This document shows positions 37,652 through 45,895 of a stretch of DNA of 64,000 bases, one piece after another. Below the pieces are notes generated by a model. The model worked only from the letters and a program-made list of their open reading frames with translations, did not search any database and had not been told where the DNA came from. Both the position numbers and the translations under genes were made by a program. The stretch covers positions 6,648,001 to 6,712,000 of the forward strand of contig NZ_NETK01000001.1 of the NCBI RefSeq assembly GCF_002343915.1. The letters are read 5' to 3'. The stretch comes from Nannocystis exedens (GTDB taxonomy: Bacteria; Myxococcota_A; Polyangia; Nannocystales; Nannocystaceae). Positions within the stretch are counted from its first letter, which is position 1. Every line of letters begins with the position of its first letter.

Positions 37652-37655
37652 GTGA
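37488..37655 (+). pseudogene. Duplicated 5' end of the serine-hydrolase gene
   Basis: From GTG 37488 the sequence reads VRRRGRIGWCALFLARAP then GRAERRDDDPEQ, nearly identical to the first ~25 residues of the real gene at 37652 (VRRRGRIGWCALFLACAP, GPTERRDDGP). The lipobox Cys is Arg in this copy (TGT to CGT). The frame stops at 37655, overlapping the true start. It is a tandem partial duplication, probably inert. Confidence 0.75.
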
Positions 37656-39295
37656 GGCGGCGCGGGCGAATCGGCTGGTGCGCGCTGTTCCTGGCGTGTG
37701 CTCCGGGCCCGACCGAGCGGAGGGACGACGGCCCTCCGGCAGAGAGGGGCGCGGGGATCGTCGTGGCGGCGGCCCAAGCGGCGGAGCGGACCGGGAGCGG
37801 CGATTCGGTGGAGCGGGTGGACCGGGCCGGGAGCGGTGTTTGGCGGGGCGCGGGAGCGGCGAACCAGCCGGAGCCGGTGGCGCGCGCCGAGAGTGGTGCC
37901 TCGAAGGACGAGGAGAGAGGGGCGGCGGCGAAACGGCCGGAGCCGGCCGGTGGGGCCGATCGCCGGGGCGAGTGTCTCCGCCGCAACGCCGGGGCGCCTG
38001 CGCGCTACGCCCGGATCGTCGCGGCCTTCTGCGCCGAGCATCACAACCTGGCGGGGGTCGGCGCGAGCCTGGCGATCGTCGAGGGGGACGGACCGCCGTT
38101 CGTGGCGACCGCCGGCAGCGCCTGTCTCGCGGGACAGGCGGTCACCGCGGACACGCGCTTCCGCGTCGGCTCGATCACCAAGCTGCTGACGGCGGCGCTG
38201 GTGCTGCGTCAGGTCGACGCCGGGCGGCTCGAGCTCGACGCCGAGGTCGCGCGCGTGCTGCCCGAGCTGGCCGCGGGCGTCGACGAGCGGGCCGGGGCGA
38301 TCACCTGGCGGCAGCTGCTCACGCACACCGCCGGCGTGCCCGACCCGTCGCCGCTCGAGCTCGGGGCCGAGTGGCTGACGGCGCTCGGCGAGCGGCCGCT
38401 GTGGCGCGAGCCGGGGGCGCTGTGGAGCTACTCGAGCGACGGCTACGCGCTGGTCGGCGCCGCGCTCGCGCGGCTGCGCGAGGTCGAGTTCTCGCGCCTG
38501 TTCGCCGACGAGCTGCTCGCGCCGCTCGGGCTCGGCGCGGCGGTCCTCGAGCCGGGCCTGGCCTTGCGGACAGGTGCGGCCTGCGGCCACCTCGGGCGCG
38601 GCGAGCGGGCCCGGGCGTTCAGCGTCGTCGATGACCTGGCCCTGGGGACAGGTGACGCGCGCTGGACGGCCCCGGCCGGCGGGGCGATCCTGGCGGCGGC
38701 GGAGCTCGTGACGGCGGTGCGAGACCTCGTCGATCCCGGGCGCTCGCCGCTGTCGCCGACGGCCCGGGGCGAGCTGTTGGCCGCCGAGGTGCCGACGTTC
38801 GAGCGGCCCGGCGAGCGCTACGGCCTCGGCGTGCGCGTGCGGACCTCGGCCGGCGGCCCGGCGATCTACGGCCACAGCGGCGCGACCGGCGACTTCGCGG
38901 CCGACCTGGTGTTCGTGCCGGAGAGAAAATTCGCGGCCGCGGTGCTGAGCAACACCGGCGACCCGCTGCGCATCACCGTGGCGACCGTGTTGCAGGAGCT
39001 GGTGGGCGTGGCGCCCGAGCGCGCGGCGGCGATGCGGCCCCCGGCCCGCTACACCGGCACGTACCGCGCGGCGCGGCTCGGCGAGGTGGTGACGATCTCG
39101 GCGCAGGGCGCCGGTTTGCGGCTGTCCGCGCCCGGGCTGGGGCTCGCCGAGGTCCCGCTCGAGCACGCCGGCGACGATCGCTTCCTCGCCGCCAAGCGGC
39201 CGGAGCTGGGCGGCTTCACCTTCGTGTTCGCCGGCGCCGACGCGCGCGCCAGTGACCTCCGCGGGCACGTCTTCGTCGGCGCGCGGGTCGAGTGA
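37652..39295 (+). CDS. Class C beta-lactamase-like serine hydrolase lipoprotein
   Basis: 547 residues from GTG 37652. A short lipoprotein signal (WCALFLAC) precedes a ~90-residue low-complexity Gly/Ala/Glu linker. The catalytic domain has FRVGSITKLLTAAL (SxxK), LLTHTAGVPD, WSYSSDGYALVG (the YxN-equivalent region) and YGHSGATGDF (HxG). These fit the AmpC/EstB/PBP4* superfamily; substrates may be peptidoglycan peptides, beta-lactams or esters. The second motif has Ser where many have Asn. Dyads at 38122/38136, 38558/38572 and 38636/38650 are spread through it. It is convergent with the IgGFc-binding-like gene over a six-unit array. Confidence 0.88.
   Translation: MRRRGRIGWCALFLACAPGPTERRDDGPPAERGAGIVVAAAQAAERTGSGDSVERVDRAGSGVWRGAGAANQPEPVARAESGASKDEERGAAAKRPEPAGGADRRGECLRRNAGAPARYARIVAAFCAEHHNLAGVGASLAIVEGDGPPFVATAGSACLAGQAVTADTRFRVGSITKLLTAALVLRQVDAGRLELDAEVARVLPELAAGVDERAGAITWRQLLTHTAGVPDPSPLELGAEWLTALGERPLWREPGALWSYSSDGYALVGAALARLREVEFSRLFADELLAPLGLGAAVLEPGLALRTGAACGHLGRGERARAFSVVDDLALGTGDARWTAPAGGAILAAAELVTAVRDLVDPGRSPLSPTARGELLAAEVPTFERPGERYGLGVRVRTSAGGPAIYGHSGATGDFAADLVFVPERKFAAAVLSNTGDPLRITVATVLQELVGVAPERAAAMRPPARYTGTYRAARLGEVVTISAQGAGLRLSAPGLGLAEVPLEHAGDDRFLAAKRPELGGFTFVFAGADARASDLRGHVFVGARVE
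38118..38140. repeat. 14-bp dyad inside serine-hydrolase gene
   Basis: CCTGTCT-CGCG-GGACAGG, cores 38122 and 38136, nearly perfect. It encodes ACLAGQAVTA just before the SxxK helix. Confidence 0.7.
38554..38654. repeat. Two 14-bp dyads inside serine-hydrolase gene
   Basis: CCTGGCC-TTGC-GGACAGG (38558/38572) and CCTGGCC-CTGG-GGACAGG (38636/38650). They encode LALRTGAAC and LALGTGDAR, a pair of loops 26 codons apart and in the same reading frame, so an ancestral duplication is possible. Confidence 0.65.
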
Positions 39296-39344
39296 GCGCG
39301 ACGTGTCGGGCTCGGCGCCGAGCGGGGCTCGGCGCGCCTCGGAC

Positions 39345-39426
39345 CGGACTGGCTATTCAAACATGTTTAATGGGAAATGTTAAAAAGGACATGGCCGAGC
39401 AAGCATGCTTTCTCGGCCATGTCCTC
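39345..39426. repeat. 14-bp phased CATG array, 6 units, convergent gap
   Basis: Cores at 39349 (CTG), 39363, 39377, 39391, 39405 and 39419, exactly 14 apart, in the 146-base gap between convergent stops. The outer CATGGCC..GGCCATG half-sites (39391 and 39419) can also pair over a longer loop. Confidence 0.92.
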
Positions 39427-39441
39427 CGCGCCGGCCACGCC

Positions 39442-41184
39442 TCATTCGGGCGCGAGCTGTCCCCCCGTGCTGTGCCAGTAGCTGCTCGCCGGCGACTCCG
39501 AGCGGGTGGCGTAGACGCTCACCGAGATCGGCTGGTCGCCGACGATCTCGACCAGGCCCGGGTCCTCGTTGAAGCGGACGTGAGCGGTCTGGTAGGAGGT
39601 GCCGCTGATCGCCTCGAAGCCGGCGACCGGCGCGCCGTCGACGGTGACCGTCGCCCCCGTGGGCGCGACGATGTCGACGTCGACCGGGAGCCAGTCGGGC
39701 AGGGCGTGGACGTAGTGGGTGTCGTGCCAGCGCGTCACCGGCAGCGCGACCAGCATCGACGGATCGGTGTAGTCGTCCTCGAGGGTCGAGCCGACCATGT
39801 ACTGCGTCACCAGCACCGGCGCGCTGCTGGCGAGCGCGTAGTGCTCGCTCTCCGGCTCGAGCTCGACGTACTCGCCCGCGTTCGCGATCGTCATCGGCGC
39901 GAAGATCGGCGGCTCGAACGTCAGCTCGGTGTTCGGCTCGCTGGCGATCACGCGCACCACCTGGCGTCGCCGCTCGGTCGGCGGGTTGTGCTGCGACGGG
40001 GCGACGATCGCGTACTCGGTGCCGAGCTGGGACACCGGCAGCATCATGTCCTCGAGGTGGTCGCAGTACGGCACGTCCTTGGGCATGAAGCTGCACTCGT
40101 GGCCGCCGAGCACCTGGATCGGCTTGTCGGCGACCAGGCGGGTGCCGGTGAGGTCGCCGTCGTCGGCGCTGACGAGCTGCAGCACGTCGCCGGTGTTGAG
40201 CGGGGCCTTGCCGTTGCCGTCGACGCCGATCCCCGGCGCCGCCTTCGACTTGGTGCCCGGCAGCGCGGTGGCCTCGACCGACATCTCGTCGGCGCCGGCG
40301 ACCACCGCCCACGCGCCGTGGTAAAAGCCGCCCTCGACCTCGCTCGGCGCGTACGACGACACGAAGTAGTCGGTGCCCCACGTGTGCCGCGGCCACAGCA
40401 GCGAGCTGTCGCTCGAGGCGGTGAGGTTGAGCGAGTTGTACTGGACCACGCGCACCGGCAGGTCGCTCTCGATGCGGTAGGCGCCGTCGTAGATGAGCTT
40501 GCCGACCAGGGCGTTGAACAGGCCCATGGTGTAGGGCAGCTCGATCACGCGGTAGCTGTCGGCGTCGACCGTCTCGACCACCGGCATGAAGTCCTCGTTC
40601 TGCGTGATCGTGACAGTGGCCGGGCCGTCGTTCGGGTTCTCGACCGCGATCGCGAAGATCGCGCCGTTCTGGTTGAGCTGCAGGGCGGTCAGCGCGTAGA
40701 ACTCGCAGCCCGAGGCGGTGAGGGGCAGCGCATCGGGGGCGCACGCGCCGGCGCAGGCCATCGCCTCGGCGTCGCAGGTGAGGCCCTGAGCCGCGCTGCA
40801 GGTCTGCTGGACCTCCCACGCGCCGTCGTCGCTGCACTGCTGCAGCGCGTCGCCCTCGCAGCGGACCGCGCCGGGCTCGCAGCCGGTGCAGCCGACCTCG
40901 TCGACGCAGACGCCCCCGTCCGGGCAGGTCGTCGGCGCGCCGAGCTGGCCGTCGGGTCCGCACACGGACACCTCGGTCTCGGTGACGCAGACGACGCTGT
41001 CGGGCGCGCACTCGGACGGCGCGGTGGTCCCGGTGGTCGTCGGGGTGTCGAGGGTCGTCGACGACGACGAAGACGTCGACTCACCGGTCGAGCTCGTCCC
41101 CTCGCTCGTGCCGGTGTTTGCCGTCGAATCGCCGCAGCCGGCGATCATGGAGAACGCTGCGATAAGCCGCAAACTGGTACGCAT
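39442..41184 (-). CDS. IgGFc-binding-like surface lipoprotein
   Basis: 580 residues from ATG 41184. Lipobox AAFSMIAGC, then the Ser/Thr linker STSSSSSTTLDTPTTT. A Cys-rich segment (CAPDSVVCVTETEVSVC, GCEPGAVRCEGDALQQC) resembles small repeat modules of myxobacterial lipoproteins. The remaining ~420 residues match the bacterial IgGFc-binding-like pattern: GCEFYALTALQLNQ, IESDLPVRVVQYNSL, DYFVSSYAP, LGTEYAIVAPSQ, APVLVTQYM, LPDWLPVDVDIVAP. Its role is likely adhesion or cell-surface display; ligands are not known. The extra upstream codons to 41430 lack a signal peptide and are dropped. Confidence 0.88.
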   Translation of the reverse strand: MRTSLRLIAAFSMIAGCGDSTANTGTSEGTSSTGESTSSSSSTTLDTPTTTGTTAPSECAPDSVVCVTETEVSVCGPDGQLGAPTTCPDGGVCVDEVGCTGCEPGAVRCEGDALQQCSDDGAWEVQQTCSAAQGLTCDAEAMACAGACAPDALPLTASGCEFYALTALQLNQNGAIFAIAVENPNDGPATVTITQNEDFMPVVETVDADSYRVIELPYTMGLFNALVGKLIYDGAYRIESDLPVRVVQYNSLNLTASSDSSLLWPRHTWGTDYFVSSYAPSEVEGGFYHGAWAVVAGADEMSVEATALPGTKSKAAPGIGVDGNGKAPLNTGDVLQLVSADDGDLTGTRLVADKPIQVLGGHECSFMPKDVPYCDHLEDMMLPVSQLGTEYAIVAPSQHNPPTERRRQVVRVIASEPNTELTFEPPIFAPMTIANAGEYVELEPESEHYALASSAPVLVTQYMVGSTLEDDYTDPSMLVALPVTRWHDTHYVHALPDWLPVDVDIVAPTGATVTVDGAPVAGFEAISGTSYQTAHVRFNEDPGLVEIVGDQPISVSVYATRSESPASSYWHSTGGQLAPE

Positions 41185-41545
41185 GCCCGCACGATAGCAG
41201 GCCATAAACGGCCGCCGTGGGGCGGGTTCCGTGGCGGGCGCTGAGGTCCGTGAGTTAAGTCCGTCCCTCAGCGACCGCGGGCTCATACGCCGCTGGTTGT
41301 CTATCCGGCCTGCATGTCCTATCGGACATGTCCCATAGTAATAGCGCCGATCGGGGCCGCGACGATACGATAAGGCGGCTGCTCGACGAGGGCCGGGATA
41401 GTCGCCCGGAATACCACCGGAGCGGCGCACGACCGCGCCCGGCTCGGTCGTCGCACCGAGGTAGTGTCACGAGGGTACGCAACGGATCACAGGTCCCCGC
41501 GCTTTTTCTTGCGGGGCCGGCGGACCCCGCCCAAAGACCCGGGAT
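41185..41545. other. Divergent intergenic region
   Basis: 361 bases between the IgGFc-binding-like gene (minus) and the SDR (plus). It is less GC-rich in part (CGACGATACGATAAGG, CATAGTAATAGCG), which suits promoters on either strand. It contains a two-unit CATG dyad. Confidence 0.5.
41310..41335. repeat. 14-bp CATG dyad
   Basis: CATGTCC-TATC-GGACATG with cores at 41314 and 41328: a perfect 7-base inverted repeat with a 4-base spacer, the cleanest single example of the element. Confidence 0.9.
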
Positions 41546-42235
41546 ATGGACGATCCCGCCGAAATTTCCGCCGCCGACCCACCGCGCCGGGCCCCGTCGC
41601 GCGAGTCCTCGTCGCCGGCGCCCCGGCGGACCCTGACGCTGGCCGGCAAGGTCGCGCTGATCACCGGCGGCGAGACCGGGATCGGCCGCGCGGCCGCGAT
41701 CCGGTTCGCCCGCGAGGGCGCCGACGTGGCCTTCACCCACCTGTCCGCGCACGGCGACGCCCAGACGCTGGTGCGCGCCGTCGAGCGCGAGGGTCGCGCG
41801 TGCCTGGCCGTGTGCGGCGACGTCGACGACCCCGGCTTCTGCGAGGCGCTGGTGGCCGGGGTGATCGAGCGGTTCGGCGGCGTCGACGTGCTGGTCAACA
41901 ACCTGGTCGCGCGCCAGGCCCCGCCGAGCTTCTTCTCGCTGTTCTTCCTGACGCGGCGGCTCTTGCCGTACCTGCGCGATCGGCCAGGTGCGAGCATCGT
42001 CAACACCTCGTCGCCGCGGCCGCCCGCCGATCCGGTGCGCGACGAGGAGGCGATCCGGGCGGCGATCGGCACCTGCACGCGCTCGCTCGCCAACAACCTC
42101 GCGCGCGTCAAGATCCGCGTCAACGCGGTCGTCCCCGGCGAGGACCTCGAGCTCGGCGCCGGCGACCTGGTGTTCCTCGCCAGCGACGCGGCCAGGGGCC
42201 TCAGCGGCGAGCTCCTCGACCGTCGCGCGCGATGA
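41546..42235 (+). CDS. SDR-fold protein lacking the catalytic Tyr/Lys
   Basis: 229 residues. Rossmann motif ALITGGETGIGRAAA (TGxxxGIG) at about 38-50, GDVDD for the adenine-binding acid, VDVLVNNLVAR for NNAG, IVNTSS for the catalytic-serine strand, and IRVNAVVPG after the active site. Where the YxxxK should be, the sequence aligned to YSAAKAAIEALTRSLA reads EEAIRAAIGTCTRSLA, so Tyr is Glu and Lys is Arg. The C-terminus is short. It is probably a non-catalytic nucleotide-binding protein or a degraded gene. It starts the plus-strand block that continues into the ferritin-like pair. The start codon is chosen as the first ATG, without a strong ribosome-binding site. Confidence 0.8.
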   Translation: MDDPAEISAADPPRRAPSRESSSPAPRRTLTLAGKVALITGGETGIGRAAAIRFAREGADVAFTHLSAHGDAQTLVRAVEREGRACLAVCGDVDDPGFCEALVAGVIERFGGVDVLVNNLVARQAPPSFFSLFFLTRRLLPYLRDRPGASIVNTSSPRPPADPVRDEEAIRAAIGTCTRSLANNLARVKIRVNAVVPGEDLELGAGDLVFLASDAARGLSGELLDRRAR

Positions 42236-42364
42236 CCGCGGCGTCAGCCTCGCCGACGTCCGCCGCCGCTGCTGCCGTCCGGGGCTCCGGCGCTCGCGCC
42301 GTCTCTCGCCGTCGGCGCCGCGCCTGAGCTTGCCTGCGCGGCTGACCCGGTCACACCTCTCGCC

Positions 42365-43570
42365 ATGACCCTCGATCTGCTGCGAGAGCATGGCACCCCG
42401 CTCGCGCGTCAGGTGTTCACGTGGAAGGACCTGGTGCGCGAGCCGATCAGCAAGCTCGACGACGAGGCCTTCACGCGCGTGCGGCTGATCGTCGGCCACG
42501 CGGTCGAACAGGCGGCCGTGCGGTTCCAGCACGCGGCCGTCCGCTTCGGCGCCGAGCACCGGCTCCTCCTCGCCGACATCCGACGCGTCGAGCACCACCA
42601 GGCCACGCTGCTGCGCTGGTTGCAGCCCGCCGATCAGTCGCCGCTCGAGTGCTCGATCGCCGTCGCCCAGGCCGCGGTCGAGGTCGGGGCGCAGATCGCC
42701 CGCTGCGAGCCCGACCCGTACGTGGCCCAGGCGCTGCGCCTCGGCCTGCTCGAGGACTTCGATCACCTCTACCGCCTGGCCGCGCTGATGGACCGCCTCG
42801 AGGGCCGCGACGCCAACGCGATCCTCCAGTCGTACACCGACATCCGCCCGGGCCGGCCGACCGCGGCCCAGCACCGCGCGCCGGAGGACGACCTGCGCCG
42901 CTGGTACGACCGCTACGCGACCGCGCCCGCGACCAAGCTGCACGCGCGGATCGCCGGCGCGATCGCCTACCAGGCCCGCGACCATTACCTCGACGTCGGC
43001 CCGACCTTCGCCGACCCGGTCGCCCGCCAGCTCTACGCCGAGCTCGCCTCGGTCAAGGAGCAGCACGTCACGCAGTGCGAGTCGCTGCTCGACCCGGCCG
43101 AGACCTGGCTCGAGCGGTGGCTGCTCCAGGAGGCCGCCGAGGTCTACCTGTACTGGGGCTGCCTGTCGTCCGAGTCGAACCCGCGGGTGCGGGCGGTGTG
43201 GGACCGCTTCCTCGCCTACGAGCTCGAGCACCTGCGGATCGTCCGCGAGCTGTTCGAGAAGACCGAGATGCGCGACGCCTCCGAGGTCGTGCCGCTCTGC
43301 TTCAGCGAGCCGCTCCAGTTCGCGGGCGAGCGCGCGTTCATCCGCGAGGTGCTGGCCGCCGAGGCCGATCTCGGGGCCGCGGGCACCGAGTTCGTGCCGC
43401 GCGACGCCGAGTCGCGGGCCACCCAGAGCTACCGCGCCCAGCTCGAGCGCGACGGCTCCCCGTCCGAGACCGTGGCGGCCGGCTATCGCTGGTCGCCCGG
43501 CACCGAGCTCGCGGACCCGCGGATCCGCGACGCCTCCGTCCTCCCCCCGCTGAAAGCGACCGGATCATGA
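42365..43570 (+). CDS. Ferritin-like helical protein, first of a coupled pair
   Basis: 401 residues, almost all predicted helical, no signal peptide. Helices carry carboxylate/His pairs typical of ferritin-like folds: RRVEHHQATLLRWL, LEDFDHLYRLAALMDRLE, ELASVKEQHVTQCESLLD and YELEHLRIVRELFEK. I do not recognise a named family. The stop overlaps the next start by four bases (ATGA at 43567), so translation is coupled and the two proteins probably act together. The function could be iron or hydrocarbon oxidation, or structural; the sequence does not decide. Confidence 0.75.
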   Translation: MTLDLLREHGTPLARQVFTWKDLVREPISKLDDEAFTRVRLIVGHAVEQAAVRFQHAAVRFGAEHRLLLADIRRVEHHQATLLRWLQPADQSPLECSIAVAQAAVEVGAQIARCEPDPYVAQALRLGLLEDFDHLYRLAALMDRLEGRDANAILQSYTDIRPGRPTAAQHRAPEDDLRRWYDRYATAPATKLHARIAGAIAYQARDHYLDVGPTFADPVARQLYAELASVKEQHVTQCESLLDPAETWLERWLLQEAAEVYLYWGCLSSESNPRVRAVWDRFLAYELEHLRIVRELFEKTEMRDASEVVPLCFSEPLQFAGERAFIREVLAAEADLGAAGTEFVPRDAESRATQSYRAQLERDGSPSETVAAGYRWSPGTELADPRIRDASVLPPLKATGS

Positions 43571-44319
43571 ACCGCGCTCGACGACCCACCGACCTGGCCC
43601 TCAACCGCACCGGCATCTACCTCTCGCCGACCGACGGACCCGCGGTCGTCGAGGGGGCGCGCGACGCCCCGAGCTCGCCCGGCTGTGCGCGCGCGCTCGC
43701 GGAGGTGCGGCGACAGTACGCCGGCGAGGTCGGCCTGATCGGCCACATGCCGGCGCCGGCCAGCCTGCGCGTGGTCGAGAACGTCGGCGGCGCGGTGCTG
43801 CGGCGGCACAAGGTCCACCTCCTGCTCGACAAGCTCGGCGAACGGCTGGCGTTCGAGCGCACCGGCGTGCGCCTGTTCGACGCGCTGATGGCCAAGCTCG
43901 AGGCTCAGGGCAGCTGGGACCGCGGACCGACGCTCGCCGAGCTGGCGCAGTTCCGCGCCGACGAGGCCCATCACTTCGCGCTCTTGCAGGACGTCCTCAT
44001 CAACCTCGGCGCCGACCCCACGGCGATCACGCCCTCGGCCGACCTCGCCGGCGTCGAGCTGGCCGGCATCGTCCAGGTCGTGTCCGACCCGCGCACGACC
44101 TTGCCGCAGGCGCTCCACGCTCACCTGGTCGCCGAGCTGGTCGACAGCACGTCGTGGGAGCAGCTCGTCGACCTCGCCGACGACTTCGGCGAGGCCGCGC
44201 TGGCCCACAAGCTGCGCGAGCCGCTGGCCCAGGAGCTGCGCCACCGCGACACGGTGACGACCTGGCTCAAGAGACATGCGGCGCTGGTGGTCGGCGGCAC
44301 GCTCAAGTACAGCGCCTGA
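43567..44319 (+). CDS. Ferritin-like helical protein, second of a coupled pair
   Basis: 250 residues from ATG 43567 inside the ATGA overlap. A helical core has the ExxH-type motif AQFRADEAHHFALLQDVLINLG and a second helix pair later (HLVAELVDSTSWEQLVDLA, RHRDTVTTWLKRH). The N-terminal half contains KVHLLLDKLGERLAFERTGVRLFDALMAKLE. Such DEAHH helices are typical of ferritin-like di-metal sites. It is partner to the preceding gene. The next gene (PurA-like) is 143 bases on and may belong to the same transcript. Confidence 0.78.
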   Translation: MNRARRPTDLALNRTGIYLSPTDGPAVVEGARDAPSSPGCARALAEVRRQYAGEVGLIGHMPAPASLRVVENVGGAVLRRHKVHLLLDKLGERLAFERTGVRLFDALMAKLEAQGSWDRGPTLAELAQFRADEAHHFALLQDVLINLGADPTAITPSADLAGVELAGIVQVVSDPRTTLPQALHAHLVAELVDSTSWEQLVDLADDFGEAALAHKLREPLAQELRHRDTVTTWLKRHAALVVGGTLKYSA

Positions 44320-44462
44320 GCGATCGCTGGTCGACGCGCTCACCTCGGCTGCGCGATCGTTCGCGGTCTCGCTGAAGAGCGCTTCACGATCGAAGCCCGG
44401 CTCCGGCCGCGCCCGCCGGATCCGCGCGCCGCGGCGGGCGGCTTGACCGTCGCGGCCGCCTC

Positions 44463-45887
44463 GTGCCAGCCTGCCGCGACGCGTCCGTGGTCGGCGACCT
44501 GGCACTTCGAACCTGTCCCGAAGGACCTGTCGCCGTCCTCGGCCTCGGCTTCGGCGACGAGGGCAAGGGCGCCGTCGTCGACGCCCTCGCGCGCCTGCGG
44601 ACGCGCGGGCGGCCGCGGGTGGTCCGCTTCAACGGCGGCCCGCAGGCGGCCCACCACGTCGTCACCCCCGAGGGGCGCGTCCACTGCTTCGCCCAGTTCG
44701 GCGCCGGCGCGCTCGCGGGGGCCCGCAGCGTCCTGAGTCGCTTCATGCTGGTCGAGCCGCTGGCGCTCGCCCGCGAGGCCGACGCCCTGCGGGACGCCGG
44801 TCTCGTCGACCCCTGGTCCGGCCTCGTCGTCGACCGCCGCTGCGCCGTCGTCACCCCGTTCCACCGCCTGCTCGGCCGCATCGAAGAACTGTCCCGAGGG
44901 ACAGGTCGCCACGGCAGCTGCGGCCTCGGCGTCGGGCCGGCCTGGCGCGACGCTCACAACCCGCACGCGCCGTGCCTTCGCGTCGGCGCGCTCGCCGGCG
45001 ACCGCGGCGTCCTGGTCCGCGCGTTGCGGCAGATCCAGCTGCTCAAGCTCGACCGCGCCGAGCAGCTCGCCGAGGCCGCGCCCGCGCCCGCGATCGCCCC
45101 GCTCGTCGCCGAGCTCGCGCGCCCCGGCCTCGCCGAGGTCGTCGCCGACGCCTACCTCGCGATCGCCGCGCGCCTGCAGGTGGACGAGGGCGAGCAGCTG
45201 CGCGGAGCCCTGCAGAGCGATCCCGCGGCCGTGATCTTCGAGGGGGCCCACGGCGCGCTGCTGGACGCCGACCGCGGCTTCTTCCCCTTCGTCACCCCGT
45301 CGCCGGTCTCCTTCGCCCAGGCCGAGGCGCTGTGCGCCGAGGTCTCGTCGGCGCCGCCGCTGCGCCGGCTCGGGGTGCTGCGGGCCCACGGCACGCGCCA
45401 CGGCCCCGGCCCCTTCGTCGCCGAAGAGCCGTCGCTCGACCTGCCCGAGCCGCACAACCTCCCCGGTCCCTGGCAGGGGCCGATGCGCGTCGGCTGGTTC
45501 GACCTCGTCGCCGCGCGGCTCGGCCTCGCCATCGCCGGTCGCGTCGACGGCCTCGTCGTCACCCACCTCGACCGCCTCGCCGGCCGCCGGGAGATCTCGG
45601 TCTGCGACGCCTGGATCTTCAGAAACGGCGCCGTCGTGCGCGAATTCGCCCCGGTCGAGGGCAGCCTCGAAGCCCGCGCCGAGGCCACCCGCGCGCTGGT
45701 GGAGGCGCGTCCGCGGTGGCGCCGGCTGCCCGGCTGGAGCGGCCCCGACAGCCGAGAAAGCCGCGAATTCCTCGACTTCGTCGCCGTCGAAGCGGGCGTC
45801 CCGATCGCCGCCACGGCCTGGGGACCGCGCGCGAGCGACCAGCGAGGCTGGTCCTCCATCGCAGACCGAGATGCGACCGGGAAGTGA
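44463..45887 (+). CDS. Divergent adenylosuccinate-synthetase (PurA) homologue
   Basis: Up to 474 residues (GTG 44463; a later GTG at 44490 is possible). Near the N-terminus VAVLGLGFGDEGKGAVVD matches the PurA P-loop GWGDEGKGKIVD. VRFNGGPQAAHHVV aligns with VRYQGG-NAGHT, keeping the His but replacing Asn-Ala-Gly. IFEGAHGALLDADRGFFPFVTPS corresponds to FEGAQGxLLDIDHGTYPFVTSS. PurA joins IMP and aspartate using GTP. The extent of change (including CFAQFGAGAL for the LHLIPSG strand) makes a specialised paralogue likely. A three-unit 14-bp array sits just upstream of the P-loop codons. Eight bases separate it from the next lipoprotein gene. Confidence 0.82.
   Translation: MPACRDASVVGDLALRTCPEGPVAVLGLGFGDEGKGAVVDALARLRTRGRPRVVRFNGGPQAAHHVVTPEGRVHCFAQFGAGALAGARSVLSRFMLVEPLALAREADALRDAGLVDPWSGLVVDRRCAVVTPFHRLLGRIEELSRGTGRHGSCGLGVGPAWRDAHNPHAPCLRVGALAGDRGVLVRALRQIQLLKLDRAEQLAEAAPAPAIAPLVAELARPGLAEVVADAYLAIAARLQVDEGEQLRGALQSDPAAVIFEGAHGALLDADRGFFPFVTPSPVSFAQAEALCAEVSSAPPLRRLGVLRAHGTRHGPGPFVAEEPSLDLPEPHNLPGPWQGPMRVGWFDLVAARLGLAIAGRVDGLVVTHLDRLAGRREISVCDAWIFRNGAVVREFAPVEGSLEARAEATRALVEARPRWRRLPGWSGPDSRESREFLDFVAVEAGVPIAATAWGPRASDQRGWSSIADRDATGK
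44495..44531. repeat. 14-bp phased array inside purA-like gene, 3 units
   Basis: CTG cores at 44499, 44513 and 44527 (CCTGTCC-CGAA-GGACCTG). It encodes LALRTCPEGPV immediately before the first beta-strand. Confidence 0.7.
44886..44907. repeat. 14-bp dyad inside purA-like gene
   Basis: CTGTCC-CGAG-GGACAG, cores 44889 and 44903, perfect dyad. It encodes ELSRGTGRHG. Confidence 0.7.
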
Positions 45888-45895
45888 AGACGATC

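Noticed and set aside
39345..39426. Classical intrinsic terminator
   Set aside because: Stem-loops can form, but stems are short (7 bp) and no T-run follows on either strand. It is kept as a repeat with possible terminator function only.
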